In this document: positions 23,930-35,273 of the stretch, one piece after another
Position numbering within the stretch: the first letter of the stretch is position 1
Layout of the letters: every line of letters begins with the position of its first letter
DNA from: Cordia subcordata
Taxonomy: Eukaryota > Streptophyta > Magnoliopsida > Boraginales > Cordiaceae
Reading direction: 5' to 3'
Length of the DNA: 64,000 nt
Assembly (NCBI GenBank): GCA_028554755.1
Contig: JAPTOF010000007.1
Span: forward strand, 15,423,001 to 15,487,000
Translations under genes and position numbers: made by a program
Notes under the pieces: generated by a model
Databases searched by the model: none
What the model was told of the DNA's origin: nothing
Seen by the model: only the letters and a program-made list of their open reading frames with translations

Positions 23930-25860
23930 TCATTCACGCGCCCGGGCACGACGAAGAGGCTTGTAGTCCCCCTGTAGGTGAGATTGCTATTTATAAGTCC
24001 ACCTTAAAGATGGGGATCTGGTCCTATTCCCGCAAATATTTTGCGACATCTTCTGTTGCTATGAGATAGCGTCTAAGCAGTTAGCCCCAAATGATTAGAA
24101 GAAAATGACAGTCTTGGTAGTCCTCTCATCCGACCAGGGCTGCACACCTTCAGTGGACGCCTTTGCCAAGCTTATGGCCTTGAGCATATCTCCTAGCGCA
24201 TTCGTGTGGTACTATTTTCAGGCTCGTAAACACGGGTGATTTATGACCAAGGTTCCCTGCCCGAACACATCGTGGAGGAGCAGGTTCTATTTCTTTTCCT
24301 TGAAGAAGGGCTCGTGGAATTTTTCGATCCATTGGGGGCTTCAAAAGTCTCATCCAACCCTGAAGCAGACCACTTTGGCATTGATAGCAGCAGTCACTCC
24401 TCACGGTCCGAATCTTCATTGCTTTAATCTTTTTTGGATGTTACAAATATGAGGGATGACGGCATATACTGGAGGACGTCCCGATTGGTTGAGTTTTTAT
24501 AAGCTTCAGATGACAGCGATGTTGCTGAAGTCGACAGCGACCCCACGTCGGACGAAGATGAGTCATCGACACTAGGCGGCTATGGCATAGATGGTTTGAC
24601 TACAGAGTCTACGGTCGCCCCTGAGAGCGGCAAATTCTTAACTTTCACAGAACCTGACCCTTTCGACCGGGGAAGTGCTTTTGGTTTTCACTTTGCTTTA
24701 TGTCTCCACACATTCACTTAGATAGGGTCATCTTACAATCTTTCACCTATGCTTTTTCAGATATAGCTGACAAGAAGAGAAAGGGACCTTTTCAGTAAGC
24801 TCTCAAAGGAAGCCTCCTTCTCTCGCACTAGCTTGGCGACCACCGGCACCCTAGTTTCGGTCCTGCCACGAGATCCAGTTCCTTTATTCATAGAAGATGT
24901 TGGCGTAGGCTCTTTCCCCGAGGAGCGTAGGCGATATAAGCTTGCCAAACTAGCTCCGAGTCAACTCACATAGCCCTTTCTCTGAATCCTTGAGAGAAAT
25001 CTCGGAGAACCTCCGAGGACTCCATAGATCACGTCCCTCTCTCATCCGCCATTCCTCTCTCTAAAGTCTTCTAAGGGTTCACAAAGAGATCACTCTTCTG
25101 TCCCTTGGAAGCACGTCAAGCCTGATACTTCTTTGGCTGGAGTTAATTCGATAAACCTCAACAAGCAGCTGGACTACGTACTGCGCCAAATACGTTGCCC
25201 CTACCCTTTTTGCGCTTTCTTTTTCCTTGCTTCATTGCTTTCTGACAAGTTCCTTTATTTTGAATAGCCTTCCATCGACAATCTCCAAGTAGTCGAGCTC
25301 GCGAAACACCTAGCTTAGCGGCTCGAAGAGAAACAAAAGGGTCACGCAGTAGCCAAGGAGGAGTAGAAGAAAGTGCAGGCCTTAGCCGAATAAAGAAAGA
25401 CCTAGGTCCGAGGAGTAGTATACAAAGGCACGCGACCCGATGGAGAAGAAGGAGAAGGAGTTAGCAAAGGCCACAGAGTGGGACAAGGTTCGTAAGTTGT
25501 GCAAGATGAAGGACAAGGAAATTGATGAGAAAGATAAAGAGCTAGCTGCCTTAAGGAAGTATGAAGCCCTAGCTGACAAGATTGGCCATAACAAGGCCGA
25601 GGTGTTCAGATTTTTCATGGCCGCGGACGAAGGCTACGAGTGGTTCAGCACGAGGCTCAGACTCATGTTCAGCAGATGCTCGGATCTTCTTCATGAGATC
25701 ACAGACCATTACCCTACCTTGGATACTTCTTTCATTCGTTTCACTTTTTTTCCTACGCCCGGTCCTAATGACGAGTAGACCGCCTCACCTTTTCGGGGAT
25801 GCCTTTGCACTTCGACCCCTCACCAGGAGAGTTGATTCGGTTTACTGATATTGTATCTCT
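23930..25860 (+). pseudogene. Antisense extra ORF of the Tat-like element (Transposase_28-like)
   Basis: On the plus strand, opposite to gag-pol, translation resembles the plant 'putative gypsy type transposon' family (PF04195): GEIAIYKSTLKMG (about 23980), QLAPNDW-like, FVWYYFQAR (about 24205-24230) and WRSRFYFFSLKKGSW (about 24270-24320), then a Glu/Lys-rich coiled-coil part, 112 codons open at 25440-25778 with KDKEIDEKDKELAAL. Several stops and frame changes break it. Such antisense ORFs between integrase and the 3' LTR are known from Tat-group elements; their function is not established. I assigned the family from memory of its motifs. Confidence 0.6.
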
Positions 25861-26439
25861 GTACTTATCTTAGTTGTTCAGGGATTTTCGTTTGCCCCAA
25901 GTAGCCTCATACGGCAGCTCCTAGGCTAGGGTCGCTCGGTGTTTCTCTTTACTCATTCTGTGCTTTGTCTGTATAAGGATCAGTGCCTTCCTAACTTTAG
26001 TAGAGAAAGGAACTTGAACTTCCTTCTTGGATTGTACTTGTATCTTTTCAAAAAGTCCTTGTGACCTCATGTTCTCGCATATGCAGGTTATTACCATTTC
26101 ACGATTGGCTTTTGTTTTTTATTACTTCTCTTATACGGGAAAGTTTCAGTTAAAAAGCGCTGTTAGAATACGATAAGAGCGCAAAGATATGATAGAGACT
26201 AATATGTTCAAAAAAACAATAGTCTAAAGTGTGTAATGGTATATCAAGCCTCCTTGGCCATAATCGCAGGTTACCAAGTTAAAATTATTATAACCACTGT
26301 GCATTGTAAGACATGCAATGTAATGACAATAGGCTCAGACCATTATGTTATAACAACAATGGCCTTCAAAACATACTCCAAATCAGTAATCTCAGTCGCC
26401 GCAATCGTGGGTCGACATGTTAAAATAGCAAGTATCCAA

Positions 26440-26770
26440 TTCGAAATGGCAGTTCGATCAATATGTTAAAATAACAAAGATCTTTTGCAATGATAATAGA
26501 TCAATATGTTAAGTCAACAAAGATCATTTTTAATAACAATAGATTGATATGTTAAGACAACAAAGATCTTTTTCAATAATAATAGATCGATACATTAAGA
26601 CAACAAAGATCCCTTGCAATAATAATAGATCAAAATGTTAAGACAACAAAGATACCTTGCAATAATAATAGATCAATATGTTAAGACAACAAAGATCCCC
26701 TGCAAAAATAATTGATCAATATGTTAAGACACCAAAGATCTTTCGAATATTGCAAGGCATCCATTTTTCT
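26440..26770. repeat. 57-bp tandem repeats between integrase and the antisense ORF
   Basis: About six units built on atagatcaatatgttaagacaacaaagatc(c)cttgcaataata. Weaker relatives extend left to about 26230. Confidence 0.85.
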
Positions 26771-26889
26771 CAATGCAAATAGAGCTAATACAATCAATAC
26801 TCCCACACACAATTGAGTTGTCATGAATAGAGCCTAGGCCTTTTAGTTCGAGCCCTGAACTATTTGAAATAGCACTCATGCCTTGATTG

Positions 26890-28195
26890 AATTACAACAT
26901 AAAATTAGGTACATTAGGCTATCACGCATAATAAGGCTGCAGATGCTCGGCGTTCTATGCATTAGCCAAATTCTTCCTATCAAGCTTTGCCAAATGGTGG
27001 GTTCCCGACTGTACTTCCTTCGTGACCAAGTATGGGCCTTCCCAGTTAGGGCCCAACTTTCTATCTCCCCTATCTCTTTAGAACTAGGCCTTTCGCAACA
27101 CTGGACTTTCTTTTCAAATCGTCTTCACTCTCACAACTTTAGCGAAGCTTCAAGCCATGGCTTCCTTGTGCGCCACAGTCCTGAGAAAAGCAATTTCTTG
27201 AACCTCGTCCAATGAATCTAGTTGCTCTTTCATGCTCTGATCATTCGTATCGATGTTAAAGTTGACAACCCTCTAGCTTGGAGATTCAATCTCTGTTGGG
27301 ATAACGGCCTCTACCCCGAAAACCAGCCTGAACGGCGTTTCCCTAATAACCATACTGGGGGTCGTTCTTATACACCATAAAACTTCTGGAAAAACATCGA
27401 CCTATAGCCTTTTTGCATCTCCAAGTTTAGATTTCAACCCTTGCAGCATTATTCAATTGGTAACTTCTACTTGTCTATTGCATTGCGGGTATGCCACTAA
27501 GGCAAACTTCAACTTAATGCTTAGTTCCTTGCATTTTCCTTGAAAGAACGAACAGTCAAATTGCAAGCTGTGATCGGTTATGATTGCATTCAGGATCCCA
27601 AATTTGTATATTATGTTCTTCCACACAAACCTTCAAGCCTCCTTTTCAGTTATTTTAGGTACAGCTTCTGCCTCAAGCTACTAGGTAAAGTAATCCACAG
27701 AGACAAAAGCAAACTTCCTCTGCCCAGTCCTGATAAGGAGAGGACCAATGATATCCAGCCCTCACTAAGCGAACGGCCATGGGCTCATTATCGGGATCAT
27801 CTCCGAAGACGGTTGACACTGTATATTGGAATAATGCTGGCAAGCATCACATTTTTGTACTAATGCCTGGGTATCCCTCTACATGTTTGGCCAATAGTAC
27901 CCAAAACGTAGCACTTTCTGCATCAGAATCCTGGCTCTAGTGTGATTCCTGCTTGTGAATCTCACAAAGTATGTAATCTCTTTCATGTTGTCCTACGCAT
28001 TTCAACAAAGGGCTTAGTAAGAGCATTTGTAGAGCTGCCCCCGATCAATAAGAAACGTTGAGCCCTTCTTTCTACCTTTTTTGCTTGTTTATTATCAGTT
28101 GGGAGCTTCCCCTTCTCAAGGAATTTCCAGCTGTCATTGGCCCAGTCGGGTTCCTGATCAATACCAGTGGTCTCCTTCTCAGCCCTCTAATAAAT
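26890..28195 (-). pseudogene. Integrase region of the Tat-like element (broken)
   Basis: Minus-strand motifs in order: PDWAND-like (about 28160); GYYWPNM and C..CQ, the zinc-binding end (about 27910-27870); LDIIGPL, holding the first catalytic Asp; GILNAIITDHSLQF, holding the second; an NRQVEVTN segment in place of the usual NGQxExxN, holding the Glu; and a C-terminal LGPNWEGPY block (about 27050). Frameshifts and stops are scattered throughout, so no functional integrase is made. Confidence 0.8.
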
Positions 28196-28199
28196 GCTT

Positions 28200-28945
28200 G
28201 AGGATCCTGAAAAAAAGGAAAGCATTTGTCAGCTAAACAGGACATAAACCTATTGATAGTTGCCACTCTGCCAATCAAAGATTGAACTTCATGAGTATTC
28301 TTGGGCAGTTTGATTCCTAGAATGGCCTGGATCTTTTCTAGTTGGCTTCGATCCCTTTGTCCGTTACTATAAAGCCTAGAAACTTCCCAGTCTTCACTTT
28401 GAGGGCACATTTCTCCGGATTAAGCTTCATACTACACTGTCTCATGACGTCGAACACCTCTTGCAAATCTGCTAAGTTGTCTTTGGCCTTTTGACTTTTC
28501 ACCAACATGTCATCTATATATACCTCCATGTTCTTCTCTAATTGTTGCCTAAAGATCTTGTACACCATTCTCTGATAGGTTGCCTTTGCGTTCTTCAATC
28601 TAAAGGTTATTAGTCGGTAACAGTATAACACTCGCTTAGTTACAAAGGAAGTTTTATCCTTATCTTCTGGAGCCATTTTGATCTGGTTGTACTCTTTGTA
28701 GCCATCCATGAATGTTAACAACTCAAACCCAGTGGTAGCATCAATCAGCTGGTCTATTTTAGACAAAGGAAAGTAATCATTTGGGCAGGCTTTGTTCAAA
28801 TCCGTGAAATCTACGCACATCTGCCAGCTCCCATTTGCTTTTTTTCCTAGCACTGGATTTGCTACCCACCGCGGGTAGTCCACTTTCTTGATGTGTCCAG
28901 CTACTAAGAGTTTCTCTATTTCTTTTAGTGCTGCCTAATTTTTCT
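28200..28945 (-). pseudogene. Reverse transcriptase of the Tat-like element
   Basis: An open 181-codon stretch (28883-28338) carries VDFTDLNKACPNDYFPL, the FMDGYKEYNQI block, and the catalytic VYIDDMLVKS motif, then the thumb start CALKVKTGKFLGF. The YxDD residues are intact. Downstream the 'connection' sequence ADKCFPFF (about 28235) is followed almost at once by the PDWAND-like segment that normally lies after RNase H, so the whole RNase H domain appears deleted near 28200-28230. A frameshift separates the last part. Confidence 0.88.
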
Positions 28946-29370
28946 CTACAGAGTAGGACCTTCGCTTATGTTGCACGGGACACATATTTGAGTCTACATT
29001 CAATTTATGGACGGGACGGCTATTTCCAGGTCGATCCCCTTCATGTCCAATATTGACCAGGCAAATACATCCTGGTTCCTTGACAGGAACTCGATCATGC
29101 TCTACTTTTCTTCTTTTAACAATTCTGACCCTGTATAGGTTCTCTGATTGCACTTCCCGATGACAACTTCTTCCAGCGCCTCCACAGGTGCCCCTCGGTA
29201 CTCTTCGTCTTTGAAATCCAGTACCTCGATTTGCATTGCCTCCTTGCCCTTTTTGGGGTCTTTCAGGGAAGCTGCGTAACATTTCCTGACTGGGAGTTAG
29301 TTCCCACATATCTCTGCACGTCATTTCGAGTTGGGAACTTCAACTTCAAATGATAAGTTGAAACTACTAT

Positions 29371-29901
29371 CTAGATTTTATTTAGGAATACTCTCCCTAG
29401 AATAGCATTATATGAAGATGGACAATCTATCACCAGGAAATCAACTTTCAGATCAGCATACCTACTCCTGGATCCGATGGACACTGGCAGTTTCATAATT
29501 CCCAAGGGCCGAGTTTTCTCCCCCAGGAATCCCATTAACAATGTTGACACCGAATGCAGGTATTCCATTTTTTTCCCAAGTTGTAGGAATGCTTTAACAA
29601 AAATCACTTTTGTAAAGCTTCCTATGTCTACTACAATCTTCTTCACCAAATAATTAGTAATAAGGGCTTCAATGATCAATGGGTCATCATGGGAGGTCAC
29701 TATTGGGCCCAGATTTGAGTCAGTAAAAATCAAGACATCCTCGTTCCTAGGCCTTTTTTGCGACGAGCTAGTTTTTTTCAGGTTTCGGAGACAGTTTCTG
29801 CGTCCAGAAGGCGTCTCTTTTTCTACCACAATACCTCCATATATCATCTCTACTACCCCAAGATGCAATTGCTGGTCATGGTGCCGCTCTTCCTCTGTCA
29901 C
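29371..29901 (-). pseudogene. Aspartic protease region of the Tat-like element
   Basis: 176 open codons. The central VVDIGSFTKVIF segment matches the retroviral-type protease active site VDxGSSxxIxF, but the canonical D-(S/T)-G is D-I-G, which probably kills activity unless the reading is polymorphic. Downstream PSSYNAILGR is the usual conserved PxxYNxILGR block of Gypsy proteases. Confidence 0.8.
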
Positions 29902-29929
29902 CCTTAAGTATCTACCTCAATGATTCCTA

Positions 29930-31134
29930 GGACGGTCAACAAAGTGTTCTAGCTTCCTTTTCTTGACAAACATTTCAATTTCATTCTTCGATTATCTACA
30001 GTCCTCTGTTGAGTGTCCATGATCCCGGGGAAAATAGCACATGAGGTTTTAGTCCCTTTTAGATGGGTTTCAGAATATTCTGTTTGGCCAGCGGAGAGCC
30101 CTGTCATTTCAGATAGCTGCAAACACCTCAGTCCGAGTTGCATTCAGTGAGGTGTACTTCTCAAACTTTGGTTGGTAAGGTTTAGCATCAGCACGGGCCT
30201 TCCCCTTACTTTGGCTAGACTCTTCCCTCCCTTTTCCCTTGGTGGTTGGATCTCTTGGCTACCTTTCATCTTCTCGGGCAATAGCCTTAGCTCTACGGTT
30301 TACATCCTCTTCATGGATAAAATTTTTAGCTTCTTTCATTAGATCTCTAAACAAATGATAATCTTGTCTTGAAATGCCAGAATTGAAAAATCCTGGCTTT
30401 AATCCCCGCACATCAGCTATGATAGCAACACCTTTGTTCAGATCGGCTACTTTCAAAACGATATTGTTAAATCTCTTTGTACACTCTTGCAGAGATTCAT
30501 TAGGTCCTTGTTGATATGAAAATAGAGTAGCTAATGTCTTCGGAATGACTCGGCTGTTAGCAAACCTGTCAATCAATGCTTGAGCCATCTAGTCAAAGCT
30601 GGATATTGAGCAATTAAGCAAATGCTTGTACCAATCATACGTAACATCTACCAAGGTTGCCGGGAGTGCCTGACATTTTAGGACATCCATTAAACTATGA
30701 ATCATCAAGGTACTCTCAAATATATTGATGTGGTTTTTGAGATCTGTAGTCCCATTGTATAGAGGCAAGTGAGGGAGGACAACACAAAGTGGGAGCTTCT
30801 CAGACTTCATTTTCAGTATGAAGGGCCTGGCCACCTTCCTTGCTGTTAATGGTTGGTCTAAACTGCTGGTGGTTCTTCGACTGCTACTTGATTTGTGACT
30901 ACCATGGCGTGCCCTCAAACTAATACCTCTTCTCCTTTCCCCTAGATATGTAGGTATGATAGATCGGGTTTGCTGAGGAGGGTACATCTGCGGCACTAGG
31001 TGTGAGTAATAATGTAGGGGAAATGGCGACAAATACGGGTAACTTGCCTGAAAAGGGAGTTGATTGGGCCTAGCCGCTATTAAGGCCACAGGATGTCCTC
31101 CGATCTTTTGATATTCTACCATTAAATATTGCAT
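29930..31134 (-). pseudogene. Gag of the Tat-like element
   Basis: Two long open pieces in one frame (31134-30589 and 30588-30259) are separated by a single stop codon. They contain the retrotransposon gag core: YNGTTDLKNHINIFE, W.KHLL, MAQALIDRF, LFSYQQGPNESLQECTKRFN. Further on, in a shifted frame, a zinc-knuckle-like CYFPRDHGHSTEDC segment occurs (about 30040-29995). Gag would form the virus-like particle; here it is broken by the stop and by frameshifts. Confidence 0.85.
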
Positions 31135-31394
31135 CTAGGCATACAGCCTGTTCATGGCTTCCTGCTAAGGGTTCGCTTCCCCTTGTAATGGGTTGTACAT
31201 GTTTCTACCGTCCTGAGGGTCCTGGTGTCCAAGCAGGCTAACCTGTCCTCCATTCTCTTAATGTGGTTCCCCCTGCCGGACTTAGTACTTAGATGTTGCT
31301 CTTTGCTCAACATGTTCAGGTTGCACTTGTAACTTCTTAGACTTTGCAATGGTTTTCTACCACGTGTTTCTCAATGGGAATTGTCTTCGAATTT

Positions 31395-31410
31395 CCCACA
31401 AACAGCGCCA
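31395..31410 (-). other. Primer-binding site of the Tat-like element
   Basis: The minus strand reads TGGCGCTGTTTGTGGG two bases after the 5' LTR. TGGCGC-starting primer sites are common in plant Gypsy elements; I did not assign the tRNA. Confidence 0.75.
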
Positions 31411-31412
31411 AT

Positions 31413-32257
31413 TGATGTGGTCAAGGAAATCTTACCTACGTTAGTAAATGTAAGGCGATTTTAGTGTGTTTGTTGAGAGAATTGATGGTGGACCCGTAGG
31501 TCAAGGGTTAACCTGTGCCCGCGTGTTGGACACGTACACCTTCTTTTCTCTGTTGGTTGACGCGTATGCCTTTCTTGCAAGGTTAATTGTCACATATGCC
31601 TTTCTTGCCAGGTTGGTTGACGCGTATGTCTTTCCTTACAAGAAGTAGAAAAAGTGGGACTTTCCCCCCGTTGTACCTTCGAGGATCAAGTTAGTTTAAA
31701 GAGTCTATGAATTTATGAAGATGAGTTTGAATGTGCTATGAATGTGTTTTAAGATGTTTAGGGACAGTTCTCACCACCTATCCATCCCCCCGTTGGTGGT
31801 ATTTTGGCTTGGTATTTACAGGTAACGAGGCTCAATACTTGAAGTTTACCCCAAGTAGGGTGCTGTCTAGACTTGTCTTGATCGTTGACATGACACATGT
31901 ATCTATTTTGGGGAAGAAATCAAGTGTCTCATAAAGAGGTCGACTTAGGCATACCTATAGGTCAAGGGTACACCCCCTTTGTTTCCTAGTGTATGTGCGG
32001 GTCTAAGGTCCCCCCTTGTGCATATTCAAGTGCCTTTTGAGTGTTCGCATCAATACCTTACTTGGTAAGTTGCAAAGAGGTGTGCCCGTATCTTGAGGGT
32101 ACGCTTAGAGTTGCTCAAAAGGCATACCCGTGCACTAAGGGTATGCCTGGTGTGTTCATGGAGTAGACCCATACACCAAGGGTCCGCTCCTTGCTTCTTT
32201 TGTCCCTCACGTGCCATGTATCGCCGTCCCATTGAAACACATGGCACACCCATATCA
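31413..32257 (-). repeat. 5' LTR of the Tat-like element
   Basis: 845 bp, plus strand from tgatgtggtcaagg to cccatatca. It carries extra copies of the acgcgtatgcctttcttgcc-type unit compared with the other LTR. Confidence 0.92.
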
Positions 32258-32262
32258 GATAA
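32258..32262. repeat. 5-bp target-site duplication (right) of the Tat-like element
   Basis: GATAA, matching 21618-21622. Confidence 0.9.
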
Positions 32263-32792
32263 GAATATAGTATTCCATTCTTTAAGAAGAGCTCATTCAT
32301 CAAAATTAGATTTGATAGCACCATTAATATCCTGACCAATAGTGCTCCATATGTGCTTGAAAAAGTGAGAAGAGTAACCATCTAGTCCCGGGTTCTTATT
32401 ACTTTCGATAAAGAATAAAGCTTCCTTGATTTCATCATTAGACATAGGTTTCACAAGGTGAGTAGCCTCTTCAGCTGTTAATTACATGTTCAAGAGTGAA
32501 TTCAATCCCACAAGTTTGTTCGAATAAGAGGCGTCAAGGGGATCCAAAAGATTTTGAAAGAATCTAACTACTTCTGCTCCAATTTCTTGTGTATTCTAGA
32601 GTAGAGATCCATTCTCACTATTTCATGTCGACTGAGCTCTAGCCACTTTGAAAAAAATTGTAGAAGTTGTATCCCTTTGCTAGAGCCAAGTAATTCTAGA
32701 TTTCTGTCGCCATAGGCCCTCTTTAGCTTCTCTCAATTTATTCAACTCCATAATTTGGTCTTTTTCCTCTTTAAGAAGGGGAAATGAGAGGT
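32263..32792 (-). mobile_element. LINE-A, middle fragment (start of reverse transcriptase)
   Basis: Minus-strand translation shows EALFFIESNKNPGLDGY, FFKHIW and IGQDINGAI, the conserved N-terminal block of plant LINE reverse transcriptases. It joins in sense to 21622 across the Gypsy insertion and to 33533 across the Mutator-like insertion. A few stops are present. Confidence 0.85.
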
Positions 32793-33532
32793 CCTTTTAT
32801 TATGGTCCCTCACAAGGTGCTCCTTTATTAAGCATTGTGCTCCTCTTACTACTATTTACGCATAGTAAATATTTATTTACTATCCCACAACTATTTGTTC
32901 ATTGACTTTCATATATACATCAAATATTTATTCAATATACCACAACTATTTGTTCATTAAGCCCCAAATATTTATTTACTAACTTTCATATATACATCAA
33001 ATATTTGTTCAATATCCCACAACTATCTATTCATTGCTCTCACACACAGAGATATACAAATACATATCTGCATGTATGCATACTTGAAGGTGGAGGTGGG
33101 CTTTAATGGTCGATTAATCTTGGAGCATTCAAATACCGTGTAGGAGGTATGGTTAGAATCGCTACGAGGAGAGAAAGAGAATGGTTGTTGCGATGCAGTG
33201 AGATGGTGTCGGAATCTTCACTAGCATGAGAAAGAAGACGATAGGCTTTAACGGTGGATTGATACTTAAGAGGTTTTCTTGGACATGATGCATATCATTA
33301 CGATCAATGAAGAAAGGCACATTTTATGGCATGGAATGACCAGTGGTGTCACTGGTGTAGCAAAGAATAGAAGAAGAAAAGAAGAGAAAGATGAGTAAAG
33401 AGAAGAACGAAGAGAGAGAAATTAGAGGAGAGAGAAGCGCATGTTAGCTGCATCCTTTTTTTTCTTTTTTAATACATGAGAGAGGATGATATTTAATGAA
33501 GGAGCACCTTTTGAGGGACTATAGTATAATTC
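32793..33532. mobile_element. Non-autonomous Mutator-like element inside LINE-A
   Basis: Inverted ends share ggtccctcacaaggtgctcctttatta-like sequence (left 32800-32830; right, inverted, near 33498-33525). A 9-bp flanking repeat, atgagaggt (32784-32792) against gtgagagat (33533-33541), matches at 7 of 9. The interior contains direct repeats of ccacaactatttgttcattgactttcatatatacatcaaatattt-like sequence and no transposase. Confidence 0.7.
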
Positions 33533-33850
33533 GTGAGAGATGAGTGATTCATCATGAACTTCTCTTGGGTGCGCCTTAACTTCTCCTCTGCCTTCTTGAC
33601 TCGAAAAGAGATGTTAATCAAAATGTTAGGCGTTAAATTTCTTGAGTTCTGCCTTGAGAGTTTTGAGTTTAGGGGAAACTCTAAACATTGATGATCCCAC
33701 ATAAGGATGGCCCAGATACGTTTAACCAACTCATCAAAATCCTCATGGGTGGTCCACAAATTAAAGAATTTAAAAGGCCTTGGGGTCCTTTTAATCTTGT
33801 TGAAAGGCTGCAGCAAGAACAGATTATGGTCAGAGAAAGTTGATAAGTTT
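33533..33850 (-). mobile_element. LINE-A, 5' remaining fragment (endonuclease/RT linker)
   Basis: The minus strand reads FSDHNLFLL, the last endonuclease motif (S-D-H), then PFKFFNLWTTHEDF and a KLxxQ...LT linker typical of plant L1 elements. 33816-33493 is open but its last 13 codons run into the neighbouring element. Homology ends near 33850 next to a poly-T run, so the upstream endonuclease and ORF1 are missing. Confidence 0.85.
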
Positions 33851-34099
33851 TTTTTTTTTTTTTTGCTTTTTCCTGTGCTAAGTGTCGATGAATCTTTCTT
33901 TTGCTATTGTGTGTTCTTGTTTTTGCTTTAATTGATTACGCTATTTTTTCGTCTCTTCAATTGATTAGCTATTTAGGTGAAAATCATTAGGTCAAAGCTC
34001 TTGAGCGAGAATTGAGCTTTCTTTTCTTAATTTAGTCTATTTAGCAAGTCGAGAATTGGAAAATAGATTGAAAAGGTTCTATATAAGTAGATTTGACGG

Positions 34100-34700
34100 T
34101 TATTTTGAATCATTACAATTAGCAATACCTTAAACTTACTAAAAGGGCACCTTGATGCCTAAGTGCGTTTATATATGCATATTTACTTCTCATTTTGCCA
34201 TTAGTTATCGCATGATAATAACTAAAAATAACTTTACCATTGTGCCAAATTGACTCGGTTTCGATCCTTCTAACTTGTTGTAAATAGACTTATCGAAAAT
34301 TATGGTGAGAAGATTCACTTCACAGGGGTATGAGGCGGGGAGTTGTGCATATATCATTCTATCACTAGTCGATATAATATCATTGGAGATTTTAATGGTT
34401 AAAATTTCGTACATAAATGGTTATCTTTATAAGAGTGAATATATAGTTAACATGGGAGAAGATTCACTTCACAGGGGTGTGAGGCGAGGAGTTATGCATA
34501 TATCATTCTATGACAAGTTGATATAATATCATTAGAGATTTTAATGGTTAAAATTTCGTACAGAAATGGTTATCATTATAAGAGTGAATGTATAGTTAAC
34601 AATGGGCCAATCATTTTCCTTTTTTTCCAACCAGTAGATAAGGTCTTTCAAATGCTTTTAGGATAAAAGAAACAATAAATGGTTGAGAAACTCTTCAAAC
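34100..34700. repeat. Receptor-cluster flank block, copy at 34 kb
   Basis: Resembles 41215-41480 (cattttgccat, ccttttaactcattgtaa, ggggagttgtg) and, at its right end, 60390-60485 (aggataagagaaacaataa). Such shared pieces suggest an ancestral flank common to the receptor-kinase copies. It contains no gene. Confidence 0.65.
34307..34605. repeat. 149-bp tandem duplication
   Basis: Two copies, starting at 34307 and 34456, both begin gagaagattcacttcacagggg and end near atagttaaca. They are about 93% identical by eye. Confidence 0.92.
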
Positions 34701-34707
34701 TTTTCAG
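34700..34707. repeat. 8-bp target duplication (left) of the hAT element
   Basis: cttttcag, against ctttttag at 38756-38763, 7 of 8 matching. Confidence 0.85.
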
Positions 34708-35211
34708 CAGTGTTGTCAAATCGTGAATCGTATCGTGAATCGAAATATCAATTTTCTAAATCGTGAATCGTATTGAATTGTGAATCGTAACGATTCAGTT
34801 AAAAATTTAAATATAAATAAAATAAATATATTCTATTTCTATTAGTGATTTTGCATTAAAATTCTTTATTTGAATGGATATTGATACATGTTTTTTGTTA
34901 TTTTTAGGTTATTCATAGTGGCAGAAGACACAAGCAAACATATTTAGTATTTGGTTTGTATGAAAATATGATTGTAATTTGTAAATTATTGGAATAGACA
35001 AATATATGATAAAGGATTCATGCATAATTTTATATTACTTTGTACTTTGTAATTTATACATATATTATGTATTTCCCTTTTGCTATGTTAAATTTTTATG
35101 TAACATAGCAAAAGTGAAATATCATGTGATAGATAAGTTTTAAAATTCCAAAAAGTATATTTCCTAACTCCTAAGTCCCAAAATTCCAAAATGTATGTTT
35201 CCTAATTCCTT

Positions 35212-35241
35212 TCATTCATCATCTCCAAGCACTAGATCTAG

Positions 35242-35273
<32 letters not shown>

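Larger units (their letters stand above)
21623..32257 (-). mobile_element. Ty3-Gypsy retrotransposon (Tat-like), complete ends, 10.6 kb, defective
   Basis: Two LTRs, a primer-binding site, a polypurine tract and a perfect 5-bp target duplication define the element, which reads on the minus strand. Internal order is gag, protease, reverse transcriptase, integrase, a tandem-repeat spacer, then an extra ORF in the opposite orientation before the 3' LTR. That antisense ORF and the protein similarities point to the Tat group of plant Gypsy elements. The RNase H segment is missing. It inserted into LINE-A. Confidence 0.9.
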
